Positions 12,360-23,583 of a stretch of DNA of 64,000 nucleotides are shown here, one piece after another. Origin of the DNA: Pyrocephalus nanus (Eukaryota > Chordata > Aves > Passeriformes > Tyrannidae). The stretch is from NCBI GenBank assembly GCA_038380795.1, contig CM076266.1:46398425-46462424 (forward strand), in the 5' to 3' direction. The notes below the pieces were generated by a model that saw nothing but the letters and a program-made list of their open reading frames with translations, made no database searches and was not told where the DNA came from. The stretch's first letter is position 1. The number at the start of each line of letters is the position of its first letter. The position numbers and the translations under genes were made by a program.

Positions 12360-15329
12360 CGATTCTCCCTGACACCACCAAGCAATTACAGCACCATTAA
12401 GTTCCATTAAGGTGGAGACACTGCCAAATATAGACTCAGCAATTAAAATACTAAATGAAAGTGTGTGATCCCCATACTTTCCTATCTTCTGCATGTCAAA
12501 AGAAGACTTGTCAAACAAAATCAGAACTGAGAATTTTGACTGAAACTTATACAAATCAGAAGTTCACAAACTTTACCCGCGTTTTGGCAAAGATATACAC
12601 CCTGAATGAAATGAAAAAGTCATACTAATCTGCGTTATCCTTCACATTAAAAGATTTCAGGAAGTCACCTATTAACTTATTTAAACATGATCCACAGTTG
12701 TTGTTTTAAATTTATACAGCTAAGTTCTAGTCAAAGATGTACCATTTAACTTCCTTTTCATTTTTACGTGTTGAAACTGTTCAAACAATGGTTTTCCCTG
12801 AGGGGGGAAAAGCCCCCAAGTAATCAGTGATCAGTGTAATATAATTCAATCTGGGAAATAAAATAACTATCAGGGAAAGTACCTCAAAGCAATTTAGGAA
12901 ATGTCTAAAATCACCTGGGGCATTGTACGGTCAGATTCTGAAGTTAATGGACAGATCTTTAAACCCTGACAGATTATATCTGAAAAATACTTCTGTCTGA
13001 TGGTGCCTTTTGCTAGACAACCATGTTTCTGCTCTGTACAGACAGAGTGCATTTAGATACGTAGCACATCATAGCACAAATGGTGCCATATGACTAATTC
13101 CACCCATGCCATGATATTACAATGCATCAGTGCTGGTTCCCAGTGCACTGAAATACTCTCTAAGAGGCTGCTCTGAACAGTACAAGGAAACAGCTTTCTT
13201 GTCTTCAGACTACAAATGCAAGCAGTATATGATGTATGATTGCCTTCTCCCAGAGCTCCACCTGGTTTTCATATTGAAAATAAAGTGCTTCCATGCATGT
13301 TCGATCTCCCATGTGCAAGGGGAGCTGTTTTCCATTCAAACTGCCCATGCCAGTGCCCTTCCTATCCTGGAACAGGGAAAAGCCTGCCACTGACCACCCT
13401 TGAGGGCTAGTTGGGTCTTGAACGACAAGGAGGTTTCATCACAGAGAGTCCTTGCACCAACCCATCATGGCCAGTATCAAACAGCCACTCTCCTCAAAGC
13501 CACCAGTCACTCTGGGGTCCATGGCCTTTTCCCAGGTGGGAGGGAGGTATGCTCCCCATGGATTCTCTGTACTTTAGAGTGGCACTCCAGGCCAAAGAAA
13601 CCCCTAAGTTTTCTTTTGTGCTTCTTGTACTTTCCCTGCTTCCATTTTTTAAAACTTGTTTTTAGTGATTGTTTTGTTCTTTTTCCATTGCAACAAATAT
13701 ATATTTCTGTACTGTAGCTCTGGGAGAGATTCGGCCCAGCAGGTTAGTATTAGCAAATATCATCCCAGAGGAGAAAAAGAGAGTTACTGCTACCAGGGGT
13801 AGAGCCTGCATACTTCCTGTTCACTTTAATTTGATTCAAGAGAAACCAATCTACTTCCTGCAACCTGCACCAGGAAATTGTATATCCTTGGTTTATATGT
13901 ACATTTCTATGGGTTTTAGCATCACCAGAACCCAGGGGCAAGAGAAAGGGAAGACATCATTTGAGAAAGCAATCTAGAACCTGTTCTCTCTTGACCACCT
14001 GAAAAGGCTCTCTGTGTACCCAAGGGGTCCTGTTACTCTGAAATACCAGAATTCATCCCGATGTTTGCTTAAGAGTGCAAAAATGCCTGACCTTCCACAG
14101 ACCCTAGGTTAGGACACAGTGTTGTTTTTTTCATGCTGCTGCTGTCCCGTGGATAGCACAGGCAGCAGCGGGTTAATGGTGTCAGCATTAAGCACCAAGT
14201 GCACCTGGGTTAAAGCAGAAGATCCATTGGCTTTGCGACAGCTGAGGATACTAAGGACGGTTTGAAGGACTGTCTGATTTTAATAGGCAAATGGAGGCTT
14301 GCTAATGGCTCCTTCCTAATGAGAGTACCCTATTTTTGAGCCAAATCACTAATCTCAGTCCATTACTCTCTCATCAGCCTGTAGATGCTGAAAAGAATAG
14401 AGTTCCTTCCACTTTGTATGAAGAATAACAACACTGCCATGGAAATGACCTGGCAAATGGTCTGTTCAGATGATAATTTTACTTCAAGCACTGGGGGGAA
14501 AAAAAAATGATACCAGGAAATATTTTCTATGCCACATGAAAAAAATGTATAAGACTTACACTAATGGAATTAAACTATACAAGATAAACACTCAAATTAT
14601 CCTTGAATTAAAATTTTCTTCTGGAGCACTAGACTTTCTGAATGCCAGGGACCTTTCAAGCTTAGATACAGCACAGTTAAAAGAGCTTTTCCTATCTTAG
14701 CTGTGCTGCATTTTTTCTTCACTGCATGTCAGGCTTGAAAGGTTTAAAACTGACTGAAACAACCACAAACCCCACGCTGAGGACAGGCATTTGTAATTCT
14801 GTCATTCCTCCCTCATCTCTCCTGATCCTCACAGGCATGCTACCTTGACTTCTTGTTATGCAATTGCCATATTACATCATACTAAATTTACCAAACATAT
14901 TTCACTGCCAAACAGGTAGGTGGGATTTGCATGTGTTGTACTGGAAATAGAAAGGGACTGACTACAAATTTATCCATATATTTGAATGGTTCTTGCAAGT
15001 GTATAATGAGGAAAAAATAGAATAAAATAAGAAGCATACAAGGATGAAAAGTTATGGTTTGAAACTTACAGAAATTAGCTTAAGTGCGCTGGGTGAAAAA
15101 ATATTATTAAACTTTAACTATATTTAGTTTCAAAATAGGGATGCTAAATCTTAATTTCAGTCTTTGAATCAATGTAACATTTACCTCCTGCTTAAATATT
15201 GGAAATATTTCTTAATCCACTCTTTACATGGATATAATCTGAGAATGTGGGTTTAACCATATACTTAATGGCTTTACTAAGCTGACAACAGAATACTTTA
15301 ATTGCAGAGAATCTTTATTTCCATAGTCA

Positions 15330-15400
15330 GTAGTAAAGATTAATCCGCTCAGCAAGCAATTTATGCAAATTGACTTTAATGAAACCTCTTCTCTGCTTTA
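15330..15400. promoter_or_regulatory. Candidate enhancer: octamer plus homeodomain motifs
   Basis: A GATTAATCC motif (15338-15346, Otx/bicoid-type TAATCC core) lies about 17 bases from a perfect octamer ATGCAAAT (15363-15370, POU-factor site), followed by TTTAATGA. This clustering in repeat-free DNA is typical of vertebrate conserved non-coding elements. Conservation was not tested, so the call rests on motif content alone. Confidence 0.25.
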
Positions 15401-15872
15401 CTAAAAATATAGAAACTTCTGAATCATATTCTTTATATCTTATAGTGTTGGCTGTTTGACTTTTTGTAGTTCTTCAGTGATTTTAAACAAAATTAAAATT
15501 AAAACATCTATTTAGGAGACTCACTTTCCTATTTGAAGTGTTGATTTCTTGTTTCTGAGTGTGATGCAAGTAATTTTGGGAGAGGGAAATAAATCGAGTG
15601 TTTATATTCAATAACAGATTGTGTGCATCTGGCTGTGCACCAGTGATAATTGAAATTCAGAAGAAATGAAGTTCTCAGACTCCCATTCTAATCACATCCT
15701 CTCTGTGAATTATGAGATGATTGCATATTTCACTTGGAGGAAGAGTAGTAAATATGGGAATTTGAGATCAGAGACTAGAAAAAAAACATAATAAAAGCTG
15801 TTGGAGATATTACTGATAGTTATACCATATAATGAGGTTTTTCCTCTTAATCTCTTTTGTACTGTAGGGCAT

Positions 15873-15894
15873 ATAAGAATGAAGTCATTCTTAT
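15873..15894. repeat. 22-bp palindrome, 10-bp perfect arms
   Basis: ATAAGAATGA and TCATTCTTAT are perfect reverse complements separated by AG. It is unusually complete for unique AT-rich DNA and may be a symmetric protein-binding site or a small hairpin. The loop is too short for a microRNA precursor. Confidence 0.7.
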
Positions 15895-16017
15895 GTAGTT
15901 TTAAGAATACTCTGGAATCTGATGCTTAGCTGCTCTCACAGGTGTTGGGGCCTCTGAAATGTTATCTTTAACGTGGGTATCATTTTTCTGCTGCCATCTG
16001 GGTCAAAGCATGAGGAT

Positions 16018-16083
16018 AGAACCATAGAATGATTTAGGTTGGAAAAGACTCTCAACCATAAACCTCACACTGTCACAGATACC
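16018..16083 (-). mobile_element. CR1 LINE 3' end, very short
   Basis: Read on the minus strand the sequence ends AACCTAAATCATTCTATGGTTCT, a CR1 3' terminus. On the plus strand GGTTGGAAAAGACTCT is followed at once by CAACCATAAACC. In the related copy at 57216 these segments are separated by an AAGATCATCGAGTC-type stretch, so about 14 bases seem to be deleted here. The insertion kept only some 65 bases. Confidence 0.75.
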
Positions 16084-19000
16084 AAGAAAACCTCTATCCC
16101 AGAGACCAGCAGATGGTGTGTATATTTATATGTGCAGGTGAATGCAGCAGTCAGCAGTTGAAAATGTATCCCCCAAGCATCCCTATGCCTAGAACATGGG
16201 TGTGGGATTTCTCTCTTACAGGTAAGGTGCTTGATGTAATTTGTCATGCAAGCTCTCTTTATAGTCAAGACAGAAATGGGCATGTCAAGAGACAACTCCT
16301 CCCACCTGGATAATTAGTTTAGATTAGACACCTCACAGAAAGTTAGGGGAAACTTCCTTACCTCCTAAAAATGGCTTGGTTTGTGAGTGAAACTCCTCTC
16401 AGCAGCTTACACTGTAATTTACTGCAACATCTCAGTGCAGATATAGATTTCCAGCTTTTGACCCCATTATTTAGAAACGTTGGCAAAGACGACACTGAAT
16501 AAACCTGTCACAGGCATAAAACTTAAAAGTTTTTACAACAAGAGCGTGATGATACAAACTAATGCTACTACTCAAAAAAATTAGGCAGGGGGCTGCCTGT
16601 ATCAACAAGCCACACTCATGGTCCTTTGTTGAGGGCTTTTGTGTGCAGTTTGAAGGCTATTCAAAACCAGAATAAGTAATTTACTTTAGTTTTAGCTACA
16701 GTGGTGAGTGTAGCTCTTGCATACTTACCACAAAAGCAGCTTCTTCTAAACAGCACTGCACAGGCTAGATGTACAAGGAGTCATGGACCTGAGCAGACAT
16801 GTGAGATAAAATTACATGGTGGGAAGCACATAGCTGTTCTAAAATCATACTGGTCCTTACAAAACCAAACAAAATATCAACCACCATGGAGTTACATCAC
16901 TCCCTGTATTTGCACTGTGCCCTTGTTACTCTCACCTGAGGACTCACAAAGCTTCTGTACTTTCCAGTAAGACTGCAAACAACCAGAAGCCACTAAGAAA
17001 GACTGGGATGACCTTTTATAACTCATGATTTTTTCAGCTACTAGTGACTATTTTGCCTGGTTTTTTACCACCTTCATTGGTAGGCCAAACCCCCCCGCCC
17101 CCCCCCAAAAAAAAGAAGTGATAATGTTCTCATGTGAATCATACTTCCCACTAAACTGTCTCCTTGAGTGGCAGTTGAGTTTGTTAGTCATACATCGTTT
17201 CAAAATTGTGGGTGGCAATTATCCAGCATTTCCTCTAGGTGTCAAGTCACACGGATAATCCCCTGGGGTGTGTCATTACACCCACTGGAACTGCTACAGT
17301 TCTGATGTCCCCATCCTTCCAAAGCAGAAAGAGTATGCTTTCCTTTCAAGCTGCAACTGCAAAGTTTTGCTATGTTTCCACAGATTCTACTCACAGGTGC
17401 CTGATAGATTCACAATCCACTGCAGGCTCTGTTACCAAACTGGTAACTCCATCAGTAGTTTTCTACTTCAAAGTAGAAGGCAAAACATGCATGGAAAGTG
17501 AGCTCCACATACATAGAAGTCAAATAAAAGCAAACTAAGGTGACAAATGCAATTCACATGCATCATTTTAGTTCATGAAAGTGTCTACTTTTAGCATCAG
17601 CAGTCTCACAATCACCGCTAGCTCTTTGGCTCTGCAGAGGGAAAGGTGAGAACAGCAGGGTCTCAGGTGGGAGTGGAGTGGGTTTGAGAAGGGACAAGGT
17701 GGGTAGCCAGTAATCAAGCAACATGGCAGCAGCCCTTCCTGGAGGACAGAGTAGCATCTCATCAGAGTCAAGGTCAGGGCCCCACATTGGACTCCCGCAC
17801 AACCCCATGGGTGCATTTTGTTCTGCATCAATTATATATGGGACTTTGTGAACCTAGCCTCATACTTAGAGAGAAAAATCAGGCACCACTGTGTGAGGTG
17901 ACCTGATCTCACGCAATTTCAGTTCCCTGTTGCTGGAGACCCCAGTGTTCCTGAGTCTGGAGGTGTTTTGCTCCCACCACATCCTCCCCCATGAGACTGG
18001 GCTCTCTGAACTCTGAGGGGCTATCATCAAGCTCTAACAAAAGGTTGCCTTCCTGAGTTATTTCACCTGTCTGACCAAATGTCATTGGAAAAGTTAGGTG
18101 GTCCAAACTGTTTAAAATCATCATACTTTCTACCTCTGTAACGACATCTCAAAACATGTATATAATTGCCACAAAGGACCAAAAATCAAATATCTGAGCA
18201 GTGTGTTCAGATTGCTGTAAGCCCTTCAGGTCCCATTGGAGCTTTTCTCCCACAGTGGTTGGTAGGCTTATAATCACTTTTTCATTATTTTAAGGGAAAC
18301 CTGCAGCAAACTCATCAGTTCTGATTTCTCTGACTGGCTCATCAGAGCAGCAGGTACACATCTGTGGGGTTAGTTCTGGCCTTTTCTATCTGTAGAAGAA
18401 AGGAATTTAAATGAGGTAATTATTCCTTGGTAACATTGTCCATGTTAAATTCCGTAATGATACTGGACAAATGGATGGCCATTGTTTTTGTTGTCTACTT
18501 CAGGGTAATTTTTATTCCAATTCAGTCAGTCTGGGCTTAGGAGATGCATTCAAATAGACACAAAATGAAAGACTGCCATGTAGTATTATATCAGGCTGTT
18601 GAGAAGCAGTATCAAATTGCTGGTACACACTGAATGAGACCCAGGATGAATGTCAGCTGAAAATAGACAGATGTATTTGTTAGACAAAGCTTAACATGGT
18701 TTACATGCAACAGATTCTGTGGTAACAATGACAAGTAACTCTATGATCATTATTTTTATTTTTGTGCTCATTTCCTTTTATTTGCATCCTTATTTCCTCC
18801 TGTTTGTAAATACATCCTTGCTAATACAACTCAGTATAGTACTTGCTACTACAGTGAAGTTTCCATTCAATGGGAGGCATCTAGACTTGAGGTCCTTTTC
18901 AGAATAAATCCATGAAATAAGGAAAGCAGAAGAAGGAACTAAAAGAATGCCAAATGTTTTGATAAGTAGTCTGTCTGACTTTGAATGAAATTTTTTTTCA

Positions 19001-19789
19001 TGTGAACTGAAAGTTATAATTCAATAGCAATTAGTATTTTAAAATGTTCTTTTTATTGTAAAAATAGAAGGAAGAATCAAAAGAAAAAGTGGAATACAAA
19101 ACCCAAAACCTCAAAAAAGTATAAAAAACTGGTATAATGAAGATTAGGGATTTGACGCAAGAAAAACAGAGGAAACATAAGACAAAACCATAACATATCA
19201 TAAGAAAAAGAGCATCCACATTCATGTTATTTTGAAAAGGCTAAGGAAGAATCCCAGCTCAGCAATCACTGGGCTACTCACTCTCTTGATACAAATGTGC
19301 TCTGATTCCTAGAGGTGGATGTTTTCCTCTACCGTGCTTAGTTAACTTGTGGGACCCCTGACGCAGGAGGTTCTCGATGCTGTGTTGGCTGGTGCTGAAG
19401 CAACAAACAGAGAAGTTACTTGAAGATAAATCTGGGGAGTTTTCTTAAATACAAAACAGGAACTTTCTGAGCAGCAAGCTGTTGGAAATTGGTATTCTGC
19501 AAACGCAGATATATTTTAGTATACAGTAGAGGTACAGCAAAATTGTTATGCTGTAATATGGTTAAGTTGTACTGCTCTCTGCATATCCTTTTTTGGCCAA
19601 TGCTCAACTCTGGGTTAACTAAACCTTCACTCTGTCATTGCAGCTGCTCTTAATGTTCGTATTTGGTGGAGTCTGGACAACATACTGGCTGTCTGCAGGA
19701 AATAAAGATTGAGAGTTGTTGTGTTTTCTTGCAGTTCCAGAACACTGCAAACTTTATGAATGTCATCCTAAGAAGTTTAAGTCAAGAGT
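16084..19789. other. Unique non-coding DNA, no gene seen
   Basis: This is AT-rich with a C-then-A homopolymer tract at 17090-17114 and a poly(T) patch near 18990. The open frames are short and unrecognised. No RNA gene or repeat family was recognised. Confidence 0.5.
17090..17114. repeat. C7-G-C9-A8 homopolymer tract
   Basis: Seven C, one G, nine C and eight A follow directly on each other. It is low-complexity sequence and a likely site of length variation or sequencing error. Confidence 0.85.
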
Positions 19790-20300
19790 GCTGGCTGCAG
19801 AACATTTGTATCCAGTGGGGTTTTGAGCATCTCCAAGGAGGGAGATTTTCACCCAGCACTAATATATTGGAAAAGGGGGTTTTTTTAGGTTTAAATGGAA
19901 TTTCCAGTGTTTTGGTTTGTTCTCTTTACTTCTTGGCCTATCACTGGGCACCACCAAGAGGACTCTGGCTCCATCTTCCCTACTCCCTATTATCAGGTAT
20001 TTATACTCATTGATAAGATTCTCTGAGCTGTGATTTCTGCAGGCTGAGCGGTGCCAGCTGTGTCAGCCTCTCCTCATACGAGACATGCACCAGTCTCTTA
20101 ATCACCAATATGGCCTGTCACTGGACTCACTTTGGAATGCCCATGTCTCTGTTGTGCTGGGGAGTCCAGAACTGGATGCAGCACTGCAGATGTGTCTCAA
20201 CGGTGCTGAGGGGAAGGATCACCTTCCTCGACCTGCTGGCAAGGCTCTGCCTAATGCAGGTGAGGATGCCATTAGATTCCTCTGCTGTAAGGGATGATTG
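19790..20300 (-). mobile_element. CR1 LINE fragment, old, 3' tip lost
   Basis: On the plus strand the typical antisense CR1 landmarks appear in order: GAGCATCTCCAAGGAGGGAG near 19827, TATCACTGGGCACCACCAAG near 19938, CTCAGCCTCTCCTCATA-type sequence near 20065, TGCTGGGGAGTCCAGAACTGG near 20155, and CCTCGACCTGCTGGCAAGGCT near 20226. The fragment covers the end of ORF2 and part of the 3'UTR and is well diverged. The 3'-terminal octamers are not visible, so the low-coordinate boundary is approximate. Frames are broken. Confidence 0.85.
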
Positions 20301-21585
20301 ATGGCTCAGCTAGAAGGGAATCTACCAAAAACACAGCACAAAAAGCAAAACCAAAAAGCCCCAATTTTTGCCCAGAATGATGGGTCTTGAGGAACTATTG
20401 CGGGCTGCCAGACAAAGAAGCCAAGTAAATTCAATGTGTGGGTAGTAAATGTTTTGTTGTGTAATCTACACACCACTCTGGGTGGAAAGGACTTTGGCCT
20501 CAGAATAACTGTGACTCTAGAAGAAAGTTGATTTCACTACTAGGGAAGAGTTGGATCATGGTGAGAAGTGTGCTTGAACAATCTCTCTCAGTGTGGAATT
20601 ACTTGTTTTTATTTAGGCAAAGAACATGTTTCACTGTTAGACCAGACAAAGGAGACCCATGAAACCTCACATTGCTTACACTTAATTAAAAAATAGGATA
20701 ATGATGGTCAACTATCAACCTCAGGATTAAACTTTGTGTTAAAAGTAAGGAAATCAAATCTAATTAATATGTTCAAAAATACTCTGATCATTTAATGTGA
20801 AAGTACACTTAAGATGTTTGATTTTTGGATTTGTCTATGTCTCCACAGTAGTTCTTTATTTTTCCTCTAAGTATGGCTCAATTCCTCTTTGACTCTTTTT
20901 GTCAGAATACATATTAAAATCTGTCCAAGTGAATGCAATTGGAGAATGTGAATAGCTGTAAACTTCTGTGTTGTAAAGACAGAAAAAGTGGAACAGTTAG
21001 CAAAAAAATTTCTTTCCCCCTCTTTTACTGTTTTCTTTCCATTCTCTTTTACCTCCTTTTCTTTTTTTTTCTTTTGTGGGAAAAAATCTGCCCTTTGACT
21101 GGAAGTGATAAAGAAACATAGAAACCTTTCCAGTCTGTATGTATCATGCACACTGAAAATTATGACTATTGGATATGTATTTCTCTTATTATATCTTAAG
21201 GGCTTTGCTGGTGAGAAATGGTGAACTATTTCATTATGAGCTAAAATTATGTCCTTTCTGAAATAACATTAGCCTTTAAAAATTCATTTACTAGTTTTCA
21301 CTTAGCTTAAGGACAGCAGAGGTAGCATTACATACACAAAAGCTGAATATATTTTTCAGTCACGTAAGGTCTGACTTTAAATTGGGGAACGTTTGACCTT
21401 GGATATTTCTGCCAAGATTGATTTCTCATATCAGTCCAGCTAAAATGAATTGTAGTCAGAAAAAGTATTAAGTATGCACATTTTGACTTTTCTTCTCTGT
21501 AGCATTTGTCTAGCATTGCATCATTAAACCATAATTGTGTTTCTATGCTTTTTACAGTGCTGTTTCCTTTACTTATTTTTCTTCC

Positions 21586-21600
21586 TTTTTTTTTTTTTTT
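21586..21600. repeat. Poly(T)15 tract
   Basis: An uninterrupted run of 15 T lies within a pyrimidine-rich stretch. No adjacent SINE or retrocopy body was recognised on either side. Confidence 0.85.
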
Positions 21601-22357
21601 CCCTGAAGATTTTAAACAAAAGAGAATTTGGGATCATGAAGATGTGGACAGTTTATAAATAAAATGCAACATTTCAGAAATAGATTTTGAAAAGTGTTTT
21701 AAGGTATTAAAAAATATTTTTAATGTTCCTGTATTTGAAAATGTATAAAATACAAGCATTATTGAGATCTGAAATGTAATACTGAATGTCACAAAACTAA
21801 GGATGTTAAAAACCTAATGACTGCCTGTTGAAAATACTCTGAAAATAAGTTGTCAGTCTTGAAAATATTTGAAATAGTCAAAATGTTTTTGGAATAGGAA
21901 AAATGATGATATAAATGAAGACATTTAACAAATAAGTGGGCGCAGGAAACCTAAAGAGTAAATTCGCACATCAGAATGAAGCTGGCATTGAAGGCTATTT
22001 GTGGGTGCAGAAGGTCACACACATATTAAAATACAAGAAAAAAACCCCCTCAAACCTTAATCAAGTCAATAACTGTTTCTCAGTTCTCTATTGCTAAGAA
22101 ATCCTCATGTTTGTAATTTCATTCAAGTTTGTGGATATTGTGTGCAATAACCTGTGCAATTACAAGTCTTCATAACCTGTTCGGGAGATATATTATCCAT
22201 ATAATTTTAGAATTTAGACATGGCAATTTAGGGCCCTCCGTGCTTAGCAGCTGAAGAAAAAATCAATCTTATTTCCTTGAAACTGGGACTAAAACATGGA
22301 CAGGAGGCAACACACAGATACAGCTACCACAAAAAGCAGTGGACAGTTCTAATCATC

Positions 22358-22801
22358 ATGGAAGGCACTGATATCACTGCACAGGAAATCCCGTGTGTTC
22401 TTCATGACTATAAAAAGTTCCTAATTCAGGACAACCTCCATGGAAAAGAAGGAAGTGACTCTGCAGGTATTCAGAAGGAGCTTCTCTTAAACAAAAGCAA
22501 CAACAGAGAACAAAACAGAAAAATGACTGAACGTGCTCTAAAGGCCTTCATGGGAGAAAAACAAACATATTTGCAAGTTATAGTGGTCATAAAATCTCTA
22601 ACCACAGGTATTGGCAGAGTAGTTTGGAAACCACAGGAGAGAATAATGATGTCAACAATGGATGTAAAAGAACAACTTGGATTTATATCACCAGAGAACC
22701 TGGCTCATGTTGGATTTTTTCTTTTAACATTCATTGGCATGTTTTGTCAAACCCATTCACAAAGATGTAATTGGACATTTTGTGAGCAAACATTCTTTTG
22801 A
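22358..22801 (+). other. Unrecognised 147-codon open frame, probably not a gene
   Basis: The frame runs from an ATG at 22358 to a stop ending at 22801 and stays open upstream to 22277 without an ATG. The protein is lysine- and glutamine-rich, with a hydrophobic stretch near its C-terminus (VGFFLLTFIGMF). I recognise no domain. There is no CpG-rich promoter and no clear splice sites, and the base composition matches its surroundings. Chance, or a fragment of an old retrocopy, is more likely than a real gene. Confidence 0.15.
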
Positions 22802-23118
22802 TGGAAGAGTTAAGAAAACAAGTTGATTTTCAATGATAAAATGGGTTTCAGGGGATACAAGTATCTATGAATTTGTAAATGTGGGGAAGCAAACTATTTG
22901 CTTTATGGTTTTCTTGTTGCAGCCATAATGCTCATTACATTGTTGGAACTAGCTAATGAATCACTGTAAGCATCAGAGTCAGTGTAGGAAAGTGAAAGAC
23001 CTGCTTCAGAATGCTCTTCAGAAGCCTATCTGGGAAAATAAAAAAAAGAGATAAATCATATGCCTCTTACTGTAATTTCATACCAGAACTTAAAACAATG
23101 ACAATAAGGAAACAGAAA

Positions 23119-23583
23119 TTATTTGGGCTGTTGCCATTTAAAAGCTCTGCCTGGCTTCTTTGCTTTTGCCATCAGAATGCTGTTCACTAGAAGTCTCTCA
23201 AGGCCAGCACCTGGCTTTCCACCACAGGGAACCTGGAGGAAATGCCTACCTGCAGTGGTGTGGCTCTGCCAGGTGTGAAAGCATGGCAGGGTTTGCCTAC
23301 TTTCTATAGCATCGCCTGTCGCAGGTGAGGTCAGATGAATCTCAGGAAACTGTTGTCGATGTTGCTGCAGGGTTGCTCCTGCTCTCGCTACATGGAAGCA
23401 GAGGGGCCTGGAAGGTCCAGCATAAGGAAGCACCTCCATGTTCTTGTCTGGATACTGGTTAAAATTTGAATTATCTTCTTTCCAGCATCCTTGCCTACCA
23501 GTGTCAGGCATATACTGCCTCAGATGCCTACAGGTACTGGCATGTGCTATCTCAGCAAAGACCTCAGGGCATAAACTTTTCAT
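23119..23583 (-). other. Unrecognised 154-codon open frame, probably not a gene
   Basis: An ATG-initiated frame encodes a histidine-, glutamine- and proline-rich polypeptide with a basic end (AKAKKPGRAFKWQQPK). No domain, signal peptide or membrane segment is apparent. The locally higher GC content reduces stop frequency, so length alone is weak evidence. Confidence 0.15.

Larger units (their letters stand above)
9031..16017. other. Unique AT-rich DNA with possible regulatory elements
   Basis: No interspersed repeat or coding exon is recognised. The stretch contains an 8-bp-arm inverted repeat (12338-12359), an octamer/homeodomain motif cluster (about 15330-15400) and a 22-bp near-perfect palindrome (15873-15894), annotated separately. 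Open frames are short and unrecognised, and stops are frequent. Confidence 0.5.

Noticed and set aside
19663..20013. 116-codon plus-strand frame
   Set aside because: Its second half is antisense CR1 (the HWAPPRGLWLH stretch is reverse-strand CR1), so it is an artefact of the repeat.
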